Part shown: positions 44,393 through 53,269 of the stretch, piece by piece | How positions within the stretch are numbered: position 1 is the first letter of the stretch | Layout of the letters: every line of letters begins with the position of its first letter | Source: Roseovarius sp. | GTDB lineage: Bacteria > Pseudomonadota > Alphaproteobacteria > Rhodobacterales > Rhodobacteraceae | DNA: 64,000 bases | Assembly (NCBI GenBank): GCA_021775255.1 | Contig: JAJFIA010000011.1 | Span: 1 to 64,000, forward strand | Direction: 5' to 3' | The notes under the pieces: model-generated | What the model was told of the DNA's origin: nothing | What the model saw: the letters and a program-made list of their open reading frames with translations, nothing else | Databases searched by the model: none | Position numbers and translations under genes: made by a program

Positions 44393-45181
44393 TCACGCGC
44401 CCCGGATCACCTTGGCAAACCTGTCAAATATTGCCCCGTTGGCACAGATCACATCGCCGCTTTCAAGGATGTCGCCCTCTTTGGCCAGCGGCTCAACCAA
44501 GGCGCCCGCCTCACGCGCAATGATGATACCAGCCGCCAGATCCCAGGGCTGCAACCGCCGCTCCCAAAACCCGTCATAACGGCCAGCGGCCACATAAGCC
44601 ATATCAAGTGCGGCCGAGCCGAATCGGCGCACCCCGGCGCAGGCGGGCATCAACCGCGCCAGATCCTGCAATGTCTCGGGCAAATCGGATCGCCCGCCAA
44701 ACGGCACACCGGTAGCAAAGATGCTTTCAATCATCTTGTCGCGCCCCGACACCCGAAGGCGGCTTTCATTCATCCACGCACCCTGGCCCTTTTCGGCAAA
44801 AAACGCCTCGTCCTTGCTGGGATCATAAACCACGCCGGACACGATCTGCCCCTTATGCTCCAAAGCAATCGACACTGCCCAATGCGGCAGCCCGTGCAGA
44901 AAATTGGTGGTGCCATCCAGAGGATCAACAATCCAGCGGCGGGTCGGATCTTTGCCAGGCTCTTCGCCGCCTTCTTCCGCCAGCCAGCCATAGGTGGGGC
45001 GGGCCTCCATCAGTTCGGTTTTGATGATGTATTCTGCATTGATATCGGCGCGGCTGACAAAATCCCCGGCCCCCTTCATCGACACCTGCAGGTTCTCCAC
45101 TTCCCGGAAATCCTTGGCCAATGCCCGGCCCGCCTTGCGCGCCACCTTCAGCATCACATTCATATTGGCACTGATCGCCAT
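44393..45181 (-). CDS. suhB: Inositol monophosphatase family phosphatase (SuhB-like)
   Basis: 262 residues. Mg2+/Li+-dependent phosphatase motifs: EE at 69-70 (WLAEEGGEE), DPLDGTTNF at 86-94 and the distal WDLAAGIIIAREAGA near 213-227. Acts on inositol phosphate and related sugar phosphates; SuhB proteins also take part in rRNA antitermination in some bacteria. Converges on the GFA gene with only 2 bp between stops. Confidence 0.9.
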   Translation of the reverse strand: MAISANMNVMLKVARKAGRALAKDFREVENLQVSMKGAGDFVSRADINAEYIIKTELMEARPTYGWLAEEGGEEPGKDPTRRWIVDPLDGTTNFLHGLPHWAVSIALEHKGQIVSGVVYDPSKDEAFFAEKGQGAWMNESRLRVSGRDKMIESIFATGVPFGGRSDLPETLQDLARLMPACAGVRRFGSAALDMAYVAAGRYDGFWERRLQPWDLAAGIIIAREAGALVEPLAKEGDILESGDVICANGAIFDRFAKVIRGA

Positions 45182-45339
45182 CGCAAAACGCTCCTATAGG
45201 GTCAGCCCGCGCATATACGGTGCCCGCCCCTGCCGCACAAGGGCCTCAAGGCTTTCATTTTTCCAAAAATACTCAAAGTGATCCGATTCAGTCTTGTGGG
45301 CGTTGCGCTTTTTTTGCGACCCCAGAACCAGCAAACGCC

Positions 45340-46014
45340 TCAGTACCGCCGCGCCAGCCGCTCAGGATCGACGCCAATAAAATAGCGCAACAGCAATGCA
45401 AGATTCCGCGTACCGCGCCGCAGCCAGCCCTCACGCTCAAAACGTGCCGCACTTGTGGTCACCGCCAGCGGCAACATCTGCAACCGGCGGCCAAGGGCGC
45501 GTGACATCGCCACATCCTCCATCAGCGGAATATTTCGGTATCCACCCAGCGCATCATATTCTGCCCGCGCTATCAGCAGCCCCTGATCGCCGTAAGGCAG
45601 CCGGAAAATGCGCGATCGGAGATTGGCCCAAAACGCCACGGCCTTCGGCGCAAATCCGCGCTGATCAAATCGCAATTTGAAATACGCCGGGCGTCCGGCT
45701 GGTAAATGTGCCAGGACGCAGGCGCTCCACCCGGCAGGCAAAATACTGTCGGCATGCAAAAACAACAGCCACTCGCCCGTCGCCGCACCGGCCCCGCGGC
45801 CAAGCTGCCCCCCGCGCGAGGGCTGGCCTTCGATTACAACCGCCCCCGCCTCGGTGGCGATCTGCACGGTGGCATCCTCTGATCCGCCATCGGAAATCAC
45901 CAGTTCCCGGATCAGCCCGGCCTCAACCCCCTCCATCAGCGCGCCAAGGCAGGCGGGCAGGCTTTGGGCCGCATTCAGCACCGGAATAATCACAGATAAT
46001 TTCGCGCGCATCAT
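45340..46014 (-). CDS. Family 2 glycosyltransferase (TIGR04283-like)
   Basis: 224 residues with a GT-A fold start KLSVIIPVLNAAQSLPACLG, donor-site acidic motif FLHADSILP (DXD-equivalent HAD) and GYRNIPLMEDVAMSRALGRR. The sequence style is that of TIGR04283 proteins, sometimes found with arsenosugar genes; no arsenic genes are nearby, so that role is not claimed. Divergent from ygfZ by about 60 bp. Confidence 0.8.
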   Translation of the reverse strand: MMRAKLSVIIPVLNAAQSLPACLGALMEGVEAGLIRELVISDGGSEDATVQIATEAGAVVIEGQPSRGGQLGRGAGAATGEWLLFLHADSILPAGWSACVLAHLPAGRPAYFKLRFDQRGFAPKAVAFWANLRSRIFRLPYGDQGLLIARAEYDALGGYRNIPLMEDVAMSRALGRRLQMLPLAVTTSAARFEREGWLRRGTRNLALLLRYFIGVDPERLARRY

Positions 46015-46074
46015 TTCCCCCTGTTGAACCCGCCTCTCAGACCTATATTAGAGACAGAGCAGAGGGAATAAATT

Positions 46075-46806
46075 TTGACACGCACCATCCTTGAAATCAC
46101 CGGAAATGACGCCGAGCCCTTCCTTCAGGGGCTGATCACCAATGATATGGCGAGGCTGAATCAGGGGCTTCTATATGCCGCCCTGCTGACGCCACAAGGC
46201 AAATATCTGGCGGATTTTTTCCTGCTGCGGCATGACGATGCGATCTGGCTGGATGTGGAGACAAGCCTTGCCGCCCCGCTTTTGCAACGCCTGAACATGT
46301 ACAAGCTGCGCGCCGACGTGGCCATTACCGAGACGGACTGCAAAGTCCGGCGAGGGGTTGGCGTGCCGCCTGAAAATGCCCTGCCTGATCCGCGCCATAC
46401 GGCGTTGGGCTGGCGGTTATATGGTGATGCGGGTGGCGATGATGGCAGCGATTTGGAGGCGCTCCGCGTGGCCCATTGCATCCCGCAAACCGGGATTGAG
46501 CTCACCCCCGATACTTTCATCCTTGAAACCGGGTTTGAGCGCCTGAACGGCGTTGATTTCCGTAAGGGCTGTTTTGTCGGGCAGGAAATTGTTGCCCGGA
46601 TGAAACATAAAACCACGCTGCGCAAGGGTCTGGTGACGGTCGGGATCAAAGGCCAGGCGCCGGTGGGCACGCCAATCACCGCAAAGGGCAAACCGGCGGG
46701 CACACTCTATACCCAATCGGGCAACCGGGCGATTGCCTATCTGCGGTTTGACCGCGCCAAAGGTGAAATGACGGCAGGGAATGCCAGAGTAACATTGCTG
46801 CCTTAG
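46075..46806 (+). CDS. ygfZ: Folate-binding protein YgfZ/GcvT-like, iron-sulfur repair
   Basis: 243 residues with TTG start at 46075. A GcvT-like fold: DAEPFLQGLITNDMARL at the N-terminus and the YgfZ signature RKGCFVGQEIVARM (about residues 162-175) with the conserved cysteine. Helps assemble or repair Fe-S clusters using tetrahydrofolate. No good Shine-Dalgarno; the TTG is chosen because MTRTILEITGNDAEPF matches the family start. Confidence 0.88.
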   Translation: MTRTILEITGNDAEPFLQGLITNDMARLNQGLLYAALLTPQGKYLADFFLLRHDDAIWLDVETSLAAPLLQRLNMYKLRADVAITETDCKVRRGVGVPPENALPDPRHTALGWRLYGDAGGDDGSDLEALRVAHCIPQTGIELTPDTFILETGFERLNGVDFRKGCFVGQEIVARMKHKTTLRKGLVTVGIKGQAPVGTPITAKGKPAGTLYTQSGNRAIAYLRFDRAKGEMTAGNARVTLLP

Positions 46807-46812
46807 CCCCAC

Positions 46813-46868
46813 GCCCCGGGCTTGACCCGGGGCCTCGCAGTTGGAAAAGAGGCCCCGGCGCGGGGGCC
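46813..46868. repeat. Two adjacent GC-rich palindromes between convergent ygfZ and efp
   Basis: GCCCCGGG-CTTGA-CCCGGGGC (46813-46833) and GGCCCC-GGCGCG-GGGGCC (46851-46868). The first form is, from memory, a very common intergenic palindrome in alphaproteobacteria. Situated between two converging stops, it may serve as bidirectional terminator. Confidence 0.65.
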
Positions 46869-46905
46869 GTGGCGTGCTGGGGGGGTGAAATCCGCAGATA
46901 CCGCC

Positions 46906-47469
46906 TCAGGCGCGCTCGGAATATTCCATGGTTTCGGTGTTGACCACAATCGCCTCGTCCGGCCCCACAAAGGGCGGAACCATCACCTTGATGCCATTAT
47001 CCAGCGTTGCTGGCTTGAAGCTTTTCGCCGCTGTCTGGCCTTTCACAACCGGTTCGGTCTCGGCCACAACGCAGGTCACTTTCTGCGGCAGGGCGGCGTT
47101 CAGCGCCTCGGTCTCGAAAAACTCCACGGCGATGGTCATGCCATCTTGCAAGAATGGCCGGCGATCGCCAAGGATTTCGGCCGGCAGCTCAATCTGCTCA
47201 TAGGTTTCCGCATCCATGAAATGCAGCATCCCGTCGCTTTCATACAGGAATTGCTGATCTTTTTGCTCAAGCCGCACCTTCTCAACCTTGTCGGCACTGC
47301 GAAACCGCTCGTTCAGCTTTGAGCCATTGCGCAGATTACGCAGCTCGACCTGCGCAAAGGCACCGCCCTTGCCGGGCTTGACGTGATCGACTTTGACCGC
47401 CGACCACAACCCGTCATTATGCTCGAGTATGAACCCGGGGCGAATTTCATTTCCATTGATCTTGGGCAT
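46906..47469 (-). CDS. efp: Elongation factor P
   Basis: 187 residues from ATG 47469 ([20 protein letters not shown]); the frame is open to 47637 but the family starts here. Three OB-like domains; the tip of domain I reads VKPGKGGAF with the modifiable lysine, the type usually beta-lysylated by EpmA. Relieves ribosome stalling at polyproline. The ending ETMEYSERA is typical. Confidence 0.95.
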   Translation of the reverse strand: MPKINGNEIRPGFILEHNDGLWSAVKVDHVKPGKGGAFAQVELRNLRNGSKLNERFRSADKVEKVRLEQKDQQFLYESDGMLHFMDAETYEQIELPAEILGDRRPFLQDGMTIAVEFFETEALNAALPQKVTCVVAETEPVVKGQTAAKSFKPATLDNGIKVMVPPFVGPDEAIVVNTETMEYSERA

Positions 47470-47696
47470 GATTGAGAACCGTCTTTTTAGGGCCAATTTA
47501 TATCTATCGCCCCTATATCCGGGGATGCATCCGGGGGCAAGACAAGCAATAGCGGGTGGATTTTCATGCTGCATCTGCGAAAGATATGTGCCAAACGCAT
47601 GGCTGATATGCAAATTAGCCCTATCCGAATCGCACAAACATCGTCATAAGGGGCTTCACGCCGAAAACACAAGAGCAATAATAACAAGGACGAAAC

Positions 47697-48017
47697 ATGA
47701 AAGATTTCGTTGACGGCACAGCCTTCAAAAGCGAGCAAGGCAATCGTGCACGTAAACTTTTCGCGGCCGTCGTACTGGCCGCTCTGGATGACGCCATCTC
47801 AGACGACAAGAAATATGGCAATGGTCCGGAACAGATCGCCCGCTGGGCGCGTTCCCGCGATGGTCGCGAGGTGCTTTCCTGCGCCGGTATCGACCCCAAT
47901 GAGCGCGTGGTTGACGGGCTGATGGATTTTGTCTCGAAGGGTGTGCGCACCTCGGTGGCCCTGTCGCGCGAAGAAAGCGAGCGGCGCAATGCCGCCGCCC
48001 GGGCCGAAGCCGCCTGA
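47697..48017 (+). CDS. Small conserved protein (DUF6280-like)
   Basis: 106 residues, MKDFVDGTAFKSEQGNRARK, continuing AAVVLAALDDAISDDKK and ending in a charged Ala/Glu-rich tail. I recall near-identical small proteins across Rhodobacteraceae under DUF6280; that name is from memory. Cytoplasmic, helical, followed by a strong terminator, so transcribed alone. Function unknown. Confidence 0.75.
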   Translation: MKDFVDGTAFKSEQGNRARKLFAAVVLAALDDAISDDKKYGNGPEQIARWARSRDGREVLSCAGIDPNERVVDGLMDFVSKGVRTSVALSREESERRNAAARAEAA

Positions 48018-48040
48018 CACCAGGCAAATTGAAAGTTTCC

Positions 48041-48071
48041 AAAAACCCTGCCATATCCGGCGGGGTTTTTT
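48041..48071 (+). terminator. Rho-independent terminator
   Basis: AAAAACCCTGCC-ATATCC-GGCGGGGTTTTT, a 12-bp stem with one T-G wobble and a 6-nt loop, ending in a T run. It lies 24 bp after the small conserved gene. The A-rich left arm means it could also act on the minus strand. Confidence 0.92.
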
Positions 48072-48163
48072 GATTGTCGTGGTCAAAACCAAATCAGCCG
48101 GGCTTCAATCTTTTTATATCATGACGTATCAACCCCCTGATATCCAACAACAGGTGATCCGCC

Positions 48164-50251
48164 ATGGGGTCTTACTTTGATCAAATTCTGCCATCGTTGC
48201 AATCGCTTGGGCTATGGTCCTACTGGATCATCGGGCTGGCTTCGGCGCTTGAGGCCTTTTTTGTCACCGGCGTGATAACGCCGGGCACGTTGGTGGTTGA
48301 TCTTGGCGGGGTTCTGGTTGAGCGCGGATTTCTTGATTTCATGGATCTGGTCTGGTTTGTGGCGATTGGATCCTTCATCGGTGGTGAATTAAGTTATTGG
48401 CTTGGCCTGCGTGGATCAATTGCCCTCAAACGCTATGTAAACATCGAGAATGCCCCCTCTTATCAGAAAGCCAGACGCCTGTTCGCGCGCCATGGCGGGC
48501 TGGCGCTTGTGATTGGGCGGTTTCTGGGGCCGGTTGCCGGGCTGGTGCCCTTTGCGGCGGCAATTTCCGGTATGCCGCGCAAACGCTTTACCCTTTGGAA
48601 CCTGTTTGGGGCCTTTCCCTATGCGCTGGCGCATGTCTCGCTGGGATATTTTCTGGGGGATGCGTTTTTCAAAATGGGGCCGTTCGTCAGCCGCCTGATG
48701 CTGTTTGGCCTCGCTGTTTTGCTGGCACTGGCGCTTTTGTGGTATATCACAATCCGGATCAGGCGGATGCTGCCCTTTGCACTATCCGTTGTAAAATCCA
48801 TGTTGATGGCTGCCGCTGAGAACCCCGATATGCGCCGCTGGATCGCGCGCCATCCGCGCCTGTCGCGTTTTCTGGCGGGGCGGTTTGATACCAGCCATTT
48901 CTTCGGCCTGACTGCAACGCTGCTTTCGGCTTTGTTTCTCTATATCCTTTTTATCTGGGCGGGCACGGTTTTTGATTTCCTGATGGTCGAGCGGGTACAG
49001 CAGATCGACACAAGGCTGGCAAATCTAATTCATGCATTCTGGAATCCTTCCCTGTTAAAGTTCTTCACCTATGTCACCTTGCTGGGCGGCGCGCGCGTCA
49101 TCATTGTTTTGACGGTTGGCTTTCTTATCGTGCTATGGCTGTACAGACGGGCCGACCTGATGCTGGGGCTGGCGATTGCGGTCTATGGCGATAAAATTCT
49201 GGTCAAGCTCCTGAAGGGCCTGTTCAATCGCCCCCGACCCGAACTTTCCTATTACATTGAAACCAGCGGCAGCTTTCCATCGGGCCATGCGGCGATCTCG
49301 GTCGCATTTTACGGCATGGTATTTTACAGTATCTGGCGGTTGCGCCTGCTGGGGCCGCTTGCGGCGCTGGTGCTGGCTGTGACTTTGGCTTTTGCCATTG
49401 GCCTGAGCCGGATTTACCTGATCGAACATTACCTCTTTGATGTATTGAACGGCTTTCTGGTTGGCGGCCTGGTGCTGGTGATCGGGATTGCCGTTTCGGA
49501 ATGGTGGCGGCAAACATATCCCCCCGTACAAGCAGGCGGTTTTCGGGCAATATCCGCTGTGATCGTTTTTGCCCTCACTCTGACCGCAGCCGCTACGGTG
49601 GGGTATCGTCAAACCATGCCGCGCCAGCATATGACGACAGATCTGACAACCGAGACTGCACCCGATATTCCCGCCCTGTTCACCTCTGGCAAAGCCCCGG
49701 CAACAAGCACATCCATTACCGGTGCCCCGCTTGAGCCAATCAGCCTGATCATTGTAGCAAAAGACGCCGCCGCATTGGAGGCCACAATGAAACAGGCGGG
49801 ATGGATCAAAGCGGATAAACCCGGTATATCCACACTGGCTCAGGCTGCATTTGCCGCCTGGACAAACCAGCCTGATAACACCGCCCCCATCACCCCGTCT
49901 TTTTGGAACAACCAGCCGAATGAATTTGGCTTTCAGAAATCCACAAGCGATCAAACCTTGCGCAAACGCCACCACGCGCGGTTCTGGAATACCCGGTTTA
50001 TCACCCCGGGTGGGGCCCATATTTTTGTCGGAACAGCCAGTTTTGATGACGGGCTGGTCTGGGGGGTGCTGCATCATATCGACCCAGATATCGACGGTGA
50101 GCGCAAGGCATTGGTCGCGGATCTGAAATCCACCGGCCTGATCACGCGCAGCACCCCCTTTCGTCTGTCAAAGCCGCATATGGGGGCCGACATTGCAGGC
50201 GATCCCTGGTTCACCGATGGCATGGCAGTGGTTGTCCGGATCGGCCCTTAA
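48164..50251 (+). CDS. DedA/VTT-PAP2-LssY fusion membrane protein
   Basis: 695 residues with three parts. Residues 1-200: DedA/VTT scramblase-like domain (VTGVITPGTLVVDLGG, GRFLGPVAGLVPFAAAISGM). About 250-470: PAP2 phosphatase with KGLFNRPRP (near 350), SGSFPSGHAA (near 370) and SRIYLIEHYLFD (near 416). About 500-695: LssY C-terminal domain (HHARFWNTRF, GTASFDDGLVWG). Likely handles lipid phosphates such as undecaprenyl pyrophosphate at the inner membrane; all PAP2 residues are present. The ATG is preceded by only a weak ribosome site. Confidence 0.85.
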   Translation: MGSYFDQILPSLQSLGLWSYWIIGLASALEAFFVTGVITPGTLVVDLGGVLVERGFLDFMDLVWFVAIGSFIGGELSYWLGLRGSIALKRYVNIENAPSYQKARRLFARHGGLALVIGRFLGPVAGLVPFAAAISGMPRKRFTLWNLFGAFPYALAHVSLGYFLGDAFFKMGPFVSRLMLFGLAVLLALALLWYITIRIRRMLPFALSVVKSMLMAAAENPDMRRWIARHPRLSRFLAGRFDTSHFFGLTATLLSALFLYILFIWAGTVFDFLMVERVQQIDTRLANLIHAFWNPSLLKFFTYVTLLGGARVIIVLTVGFLIVLWLYRRADLMLGLAIAVYGDKILVKLLKGLFNRPRPELSYYIETSGSFPSGHAAISVAFYGMVFYSIWRLRLLGPLAALVLAVTLAFAIGLSRIYLIEHYLFDVLNGFLVGGLVLVIGIAVSEWWRQTYPPVQAGGFRAISAVIVFALTLTAAATVGYRQTMPRQHMTTDLTTETAPDIPALFTSGKAPATSTSITGAPLEPISLIIVAKDAAALEATMKQAGWIKADKPGISTLAQAAFAAWTNQPDNTAPITPSFWNNQPNEFGFQKSTSDQTLRKRHHARFWNTRFITPGGAHIFVGTASFDDGLVWGVLHHIDPDIDGERKALVADLKSTGLITRSTPFRLSKPHMGADIAGDPWFTDGMAVVVRIGP

Positions 50252-50317
50252 AGTATTCGCGATAAACCTGAATAACGGGTTTGTCGTGAAACGCGCGAAA
50301 CACTGATATGTTGCATG

Positions 50318-50358
50318 GCGTTTCGCCTTAACCCTGCCTCCGGTTTAAGGCGAAACGC
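50318..50358. repeat. GCGTTT hairpin element 1
   Basis: GCGTTTCGCCTTAA (50318-50331) and TTAAGGCGAAACGC (50345-50358), a perfect 14-bp stem with a 13-nt loop, then TTTAGG. It sits between converging stops at 50251 and 50371 and shares its ends with elements 2 and 3 near 51.0 kb. It could act as terminator for both. Confidence 0.75.
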
Positions 50359-50370
50359 TTTAGGGGCCGC

Positions 50371-50955
50371 TCAGCTGTGGTGGTCGGCAAAGACGAAGGC
50401 CCAGACAAACACCGGTGCCAGTTGAACCGCAGCGATACCACAGATCACCGTGCGTGACCGCAGGCTGCCAAACCGGCGTATCAGCAGCAGGCAAAATCCG
50501 AATGACAGGGCCATCTCGACCGGGCTTATGATGCCGGCATAATGCCTGTCATCCCAATAGCTGACCGGGCTGTGAAAAACCCAGCTTGTCAACGGCCAGA
50601 AATGCGGGCGGGCATCGGTGTTGTGCAGGGGAAAATCAAACGCCAGATGCAACAGCCCCGAGGCGGCAAAGATCATGCCCCCGGTGGAATTAAGCCGCCA
50701 CGCCAGCAAAAGGCCAAGCCCCCAGAGAATAAAGGAATTATCGACCGTGAAAACCGCCTGCCAGGCGTCGGAATAGTAAAGCGTGCCAAACACGTAGGCC
50801 GGGCTAAGCTGCAACACAAACAAAGACACCCCCGCCATCAGGTAAAGCGACAGATCCGGCGCAAATGCCCCCGCCACAGCGGCCATGGATGTGATCCGCT
50901 GATGCGGGCGGGCAAAGGCGGCGGCGGCAAAAATCAGATGCGCGGGCGTGTTCAT
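50371..50955 (-). CDS. Integral membrane protein, possibly YdjM/DUF457-like metal-dependent hydrolase
   Basis: 194 residues with four to five hydrophobic helices. Polar residues conserved in membrane metal hydrolases of the YdjM type appear: the N-terminal MNTPAHLIFA, GAFAPDLSLYLM, and HLAFDFPLHNTDARPHFWPL followed by WVFHSPVSYWDDRHY. Assignment is by pattern only. Flanked by GCGTTT hairpins on both sides. The cobQ gene is next but divergent. Confidence 0.6.
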   Translation of the reverse strand: MNTPAHLIFAAAAFARPHQRITSMAAVAGAFAPDLSLYLMAGVSLFVLQLSPAYVFGTLYYSDAWQAVFTVDNSFILWGLGLLLAWRLNSTGGMIFAASGLLHLAFDFPLHNTDARPHFWPLTSWVFHSPVSYWDDRHYAGIISPVEMALSFGFCLLLIRRFGSLRSRTVICGIAAVQLAPVFVWAFVFADHHS

Positions 50956-51002
50956 GGCTTCCCCTCGGGGCGGGCAGTTTGTATCAGGCTATGGTAACTA
51001 AA

Positions 51003-51045
51003 GCGTTTAGACATATTGCTGCATCACAATAACATGTCTAAACGC
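51003..51045. repeat. GCGTTT hairpin element 2
   Basis: GCGTTTAGACAT (51003-51014) and ATGTCTAAACGC (51034-51045), a perfect 12-bp stem with a 19-nt loop, in the divergent region upstream of cobQ and of the membrane-protein gene. Confidence 0.7.
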
Positions 51046-51067
51046 CCATAACAAAATAAGGCTTCGC

Positions 51068-51110
51068 GCGTTTCGAGTCCAAGTTTCGTCTTAACTTAAA
51101 CTCGAAACGC
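51068..51110. repeat. GCGTTT hairpin element 3
   Basis: GCGTTTCGAGT (51068-51078) and ACTCGAAACGC (51100-51110), an 11-bp stem with a 21-nt loop, followed by TTTATG as in element 1 (TTTAGG). It ends 17 bp before the cobQ ATG, so it would lie in or just before the cobQ leader. Confidence 0.7.
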
Positions 51111-51127
51111 TTTATGGGACATCGGCC

Positions 51128-52579
51128 ATGGCAAAGGCAATCATGATACAAGGGGCGGGCTCGAATGTGGGCAAGTCGATGCTTGTGGCCGGGCTGGCGC
51201 GGGCCTTTGTCAATCGCGGGCTCAGCGTGGCCCCTTTCAAGCCGCAGAACATGTCAAACAACGCCGCCGTGACGGTGGATGGCGGGGAAATTGGCCGGGC
51301 GCAGGCGTTGCAGGCGATTGCGGCAAAACGCGCGCCGGAACGGGATATGAACCCGGTTTTGCTGAAGCCCGAATCCGAGACCGGCGCACAGGTGATCGTG
51401 CAGGGTCAGCGCTTTGCGACCTTGAAAGCGCGCGAATATGCCCACATCAAACCGCAGTTGTTGCCCCCGGCCCTGGAAAGTTTTCGCAGGCTTTGTAAGG
51501 GGGTTGATCTGGTGCTGATCGAGGGTGCTGGCAGCCCCGCCGAGATCAACTTGCGTGAAGGTGACATCGCCAATATGGGCTTTGCCGAGGCGGCAGATGT
51601 GCCGGTTGTGCTGATAGGCGACATTGACCGGGGCGGCGTCATCGCGCAGATCGTGGGCACTCAGGCGGTATTGCCACCCGAGGATGAGGCAAGGATAAAA
51701 GCATTTGCAATCAACAAGTTCCGCGGTGATCCTGCGCTGTTTGATGCGGGCTTGCAGGAGATTGTCACGCGCACGCGCTGGCCCTCTTTGGGGGTGATCC
51801 CGTGGTTTGATCAGGCCTGGCGATTGCCTGCCGAGGATGTGATGGATATTGCGTCAACCTCTCACGGGGCCTGCAAAATCGCGGTGCCGCGCCTTGGGCG
51901 GATTGCCAATTTTGACGATCTCGATCCGCTCAGCGCCGAGCCCGGTCTGAGCGTTGACATCATCGCGCCGGGCCGCCCCTTGCCGGGGGATGCCGATCTG
52001 GTGCTGATCCCGGGATCAAAATCCACCATTGCCGATCTTGCGGATTTCAGGCGCAATGGCTGGGATATTGATCTGCACGCCCATATCCGCCGGGGTGGGC
52101 ATGTTCTGGGCCTGTGTGGCGGCTATCAGATGCTGGGCCGTGAGATCGCCGACCCAGAAGGCATTGAAGGCCCGCCGGGCATTGTCGCCGGGTTGGGGCA
52201 TCTGGATGTGACCACCGTGATGGTGCCGCATAAACACCTGAATCATGTCACGGCCACCTATCTGCCCACGGGCGACCCGGTCGCGGGCTATGAGATTCAC
52301 ATCGGAGAAACCACCGGCCCCGATTGCGCGCGGGCGTGGCTGCACCTGCCGGACCGGCCCGAGGGCGCGGCCACCGCCGATGGCCGGGTGCGCGGCACTT
52401 ATCTGCACGGGGTGTTCAGCTCTGACAGGTTTCGCGCCGCGTATCTCTCAGGGCTTGGCGCCAGATCAGGCCTTGCAGGCTATGATGCGGGCGTGGAGGA
52501 AACGCTGGAGGCATTGGCGGCACATCTGGAGCGGCATATGGATATTGATCACCTGCTTGCGCTTGCCGGTGACGTATGA
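51128..52579 (+). CDS. cobQ: Cobyric acid synthase CobQ
   Basis: 483 residues. Amidates four side chains of adenosylcobyrinate a,c-diamide in B12 synthesis. The N-terminal dethiobiotin-synthetase-like domain has P-loop GSNVGKS at 11-17 and [12 protein letters not shown]; the C-terminal type-1 glutamine amidotransferase has nucleophile C330 ([11 protein letters not shown]) and GTYLHGVF. Length matches the family. No cobalamin riboswitch was recognised upstream, only hairpin element 3; no other cob genes in the window. Confidence 0.95.
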   Translation: MAKAIMIQGAGSNVGKSMLVAGLARAFVNRGLSVAPFKPQNMSNNAAVTVDGGEIGRAQALQAIAAKRAPERDMNPVLLKPESETGAQVIVQGQRFATLKAREYAHIKPQLLPPALESFRRLCKGVDLVLIEGAGSPAEINLREGDIANMGFAEAADVPVVLIGDIDRGGVIAQIVGTQAVLPPEDEARIKAFAINKFRGDPALFDAGLQEIVTRTRWPSLGVIPWFDQAWRLPAEDVMDIASTSHGACKIAVPRLGRIANFDDLDPLSAEPGLSVDIIAPGRPLPGDADLVLIPGSKSTIADLADFRRNGWDIDLHAHIRRGGHVLGLCGGYQMLGREIADPEGIEGPPGIVAGLGHLDVTTVMVPHKHLNHVTATYLPTGDPVAGYEIHIGETTGPDCARAWLHLPDRPEGAATADGRVRGTYLHGVFSSDRFRAAYLSGLGARSGLAGYDAGVEETLEALAAHLERHMDIDHLLALAGDV

Positions 52580-52613
52580 ACCCGCGCGGCGCGTGGGTTT
52601 CACCCACCCTACT
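52579..52613. repeat. REP-like element after cobQ
   Basis: AACCCGCGCGGCGCGTGGGTT can form a 9-bp stem, overlapping GTGGGT-TTC-ACCCAC. Strings like GTGGGTTTCACCCACCCTAC are, from memory, widespread in Rhodobacteraceae intergenic regions. Lies between converging cobQ and the acidic protein gene and may terminate both. Confidence 0.6.
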
Positions 52614-52628
52614 TGGGATAACTACGCC

Positions 52629-53132
52629 TTAGGTGAGTTCGTTGGAGACCATCGTGCGATGAATTTCGCGGCGAACCAGTTTGCGCACGTTGCGGGTTAT
52701 CCTCTCGCCCAGATCGCCCTGCAATTCCTGACGTACAATATCTGAGATCATATCCCGCAGCGTATCTTCATCCACCATCACGCCCGGGGCAAACCCGGCT
52801 GACTCGGCAGTCAGAATATCGCGGTCATCCTTGTCAGCGCCCAGGATTTCAGGCTCTGCTTCGGGGCTGTTCATTTGAGCCCCTGCCTCAGCATCAGCCT
52901 CAAGATCAGGTTGATCATGAGCCACCCCGGCAGAACCGGAGGCATCAGCCGGATCAGGCTGTTCTGCATTGGCGGGGCTGGCATTTGGCTCCGCCACCCG
53001 CAACGAGGCTGTCAAGACCAGTTTATCAACACCCGAGGATGCGTTTTTGCCATTGGCTTTATCGGTTGAAATCTTGCGGCGCACCGAAGACATTACATCC
53101 TGGTTTTCCATTTCACTAACCACATCTGACAT
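52629..53132 (-). CDS. Acidic protein with PopZ-like C-terminal helices
   Basis: About 167 residues from ATG 53132 (MSDVVSEMENQDVMSSVRRK); the frame is open to 53156. A short N-terminal helix, a long Pro/Asp/Glu/Ala-rich disordered linker (about 45-110) and a C-terminal charged helical block DEDTLRDMISDIVRQELQGD then LGERITRNVRKLVRREIHR. This layout (N-helix, acidic linker, oligomerising C-helices) is reminiscent of PopZ/DUF2497 pole-organising proteins, but identity is not established. Confidence 0.6.
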   Translation of the reverse strand: MSDVVSEMENQDVMSSVRRKISTDKANGKNASSGVDKLVLTASLRVAEPNASPANAEQPDPADASGSAGVAHDQPDLEADAEAGAQMNSPEAEPEILGADKDDRDILTAESAGFAPGVMVDEDTLRDMISDIVRQELQGDLGERITRNVRKLVRREIHRTMVSNELT

Positions 53133-53269
53133 GTTTTTTCCCCAATTGTTGTACATATCTTACCCGTGAGCGCCTTTTCGCACAACAGATTATAATAATT
53201 TGAGTTAAATTCTATGGCAGGAAGGCCAATACGCATTGCATTTGCGCATCTGTGTGGCGCCAAAATGGC

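Noticed and set aside
45250-45280. TTTTTCCAAAAATACTCAAAG considered as another REP copy
   Set aside because: Similar in flavour to intergenic repeats of the family, but without a palindrome or a second copy in the window.
51046-51127. Possible cobalamin riboswitch before cobQ
   Set aside because: The leader lacks the conserved B12-box; only the GCGTTT hairpin is visible.
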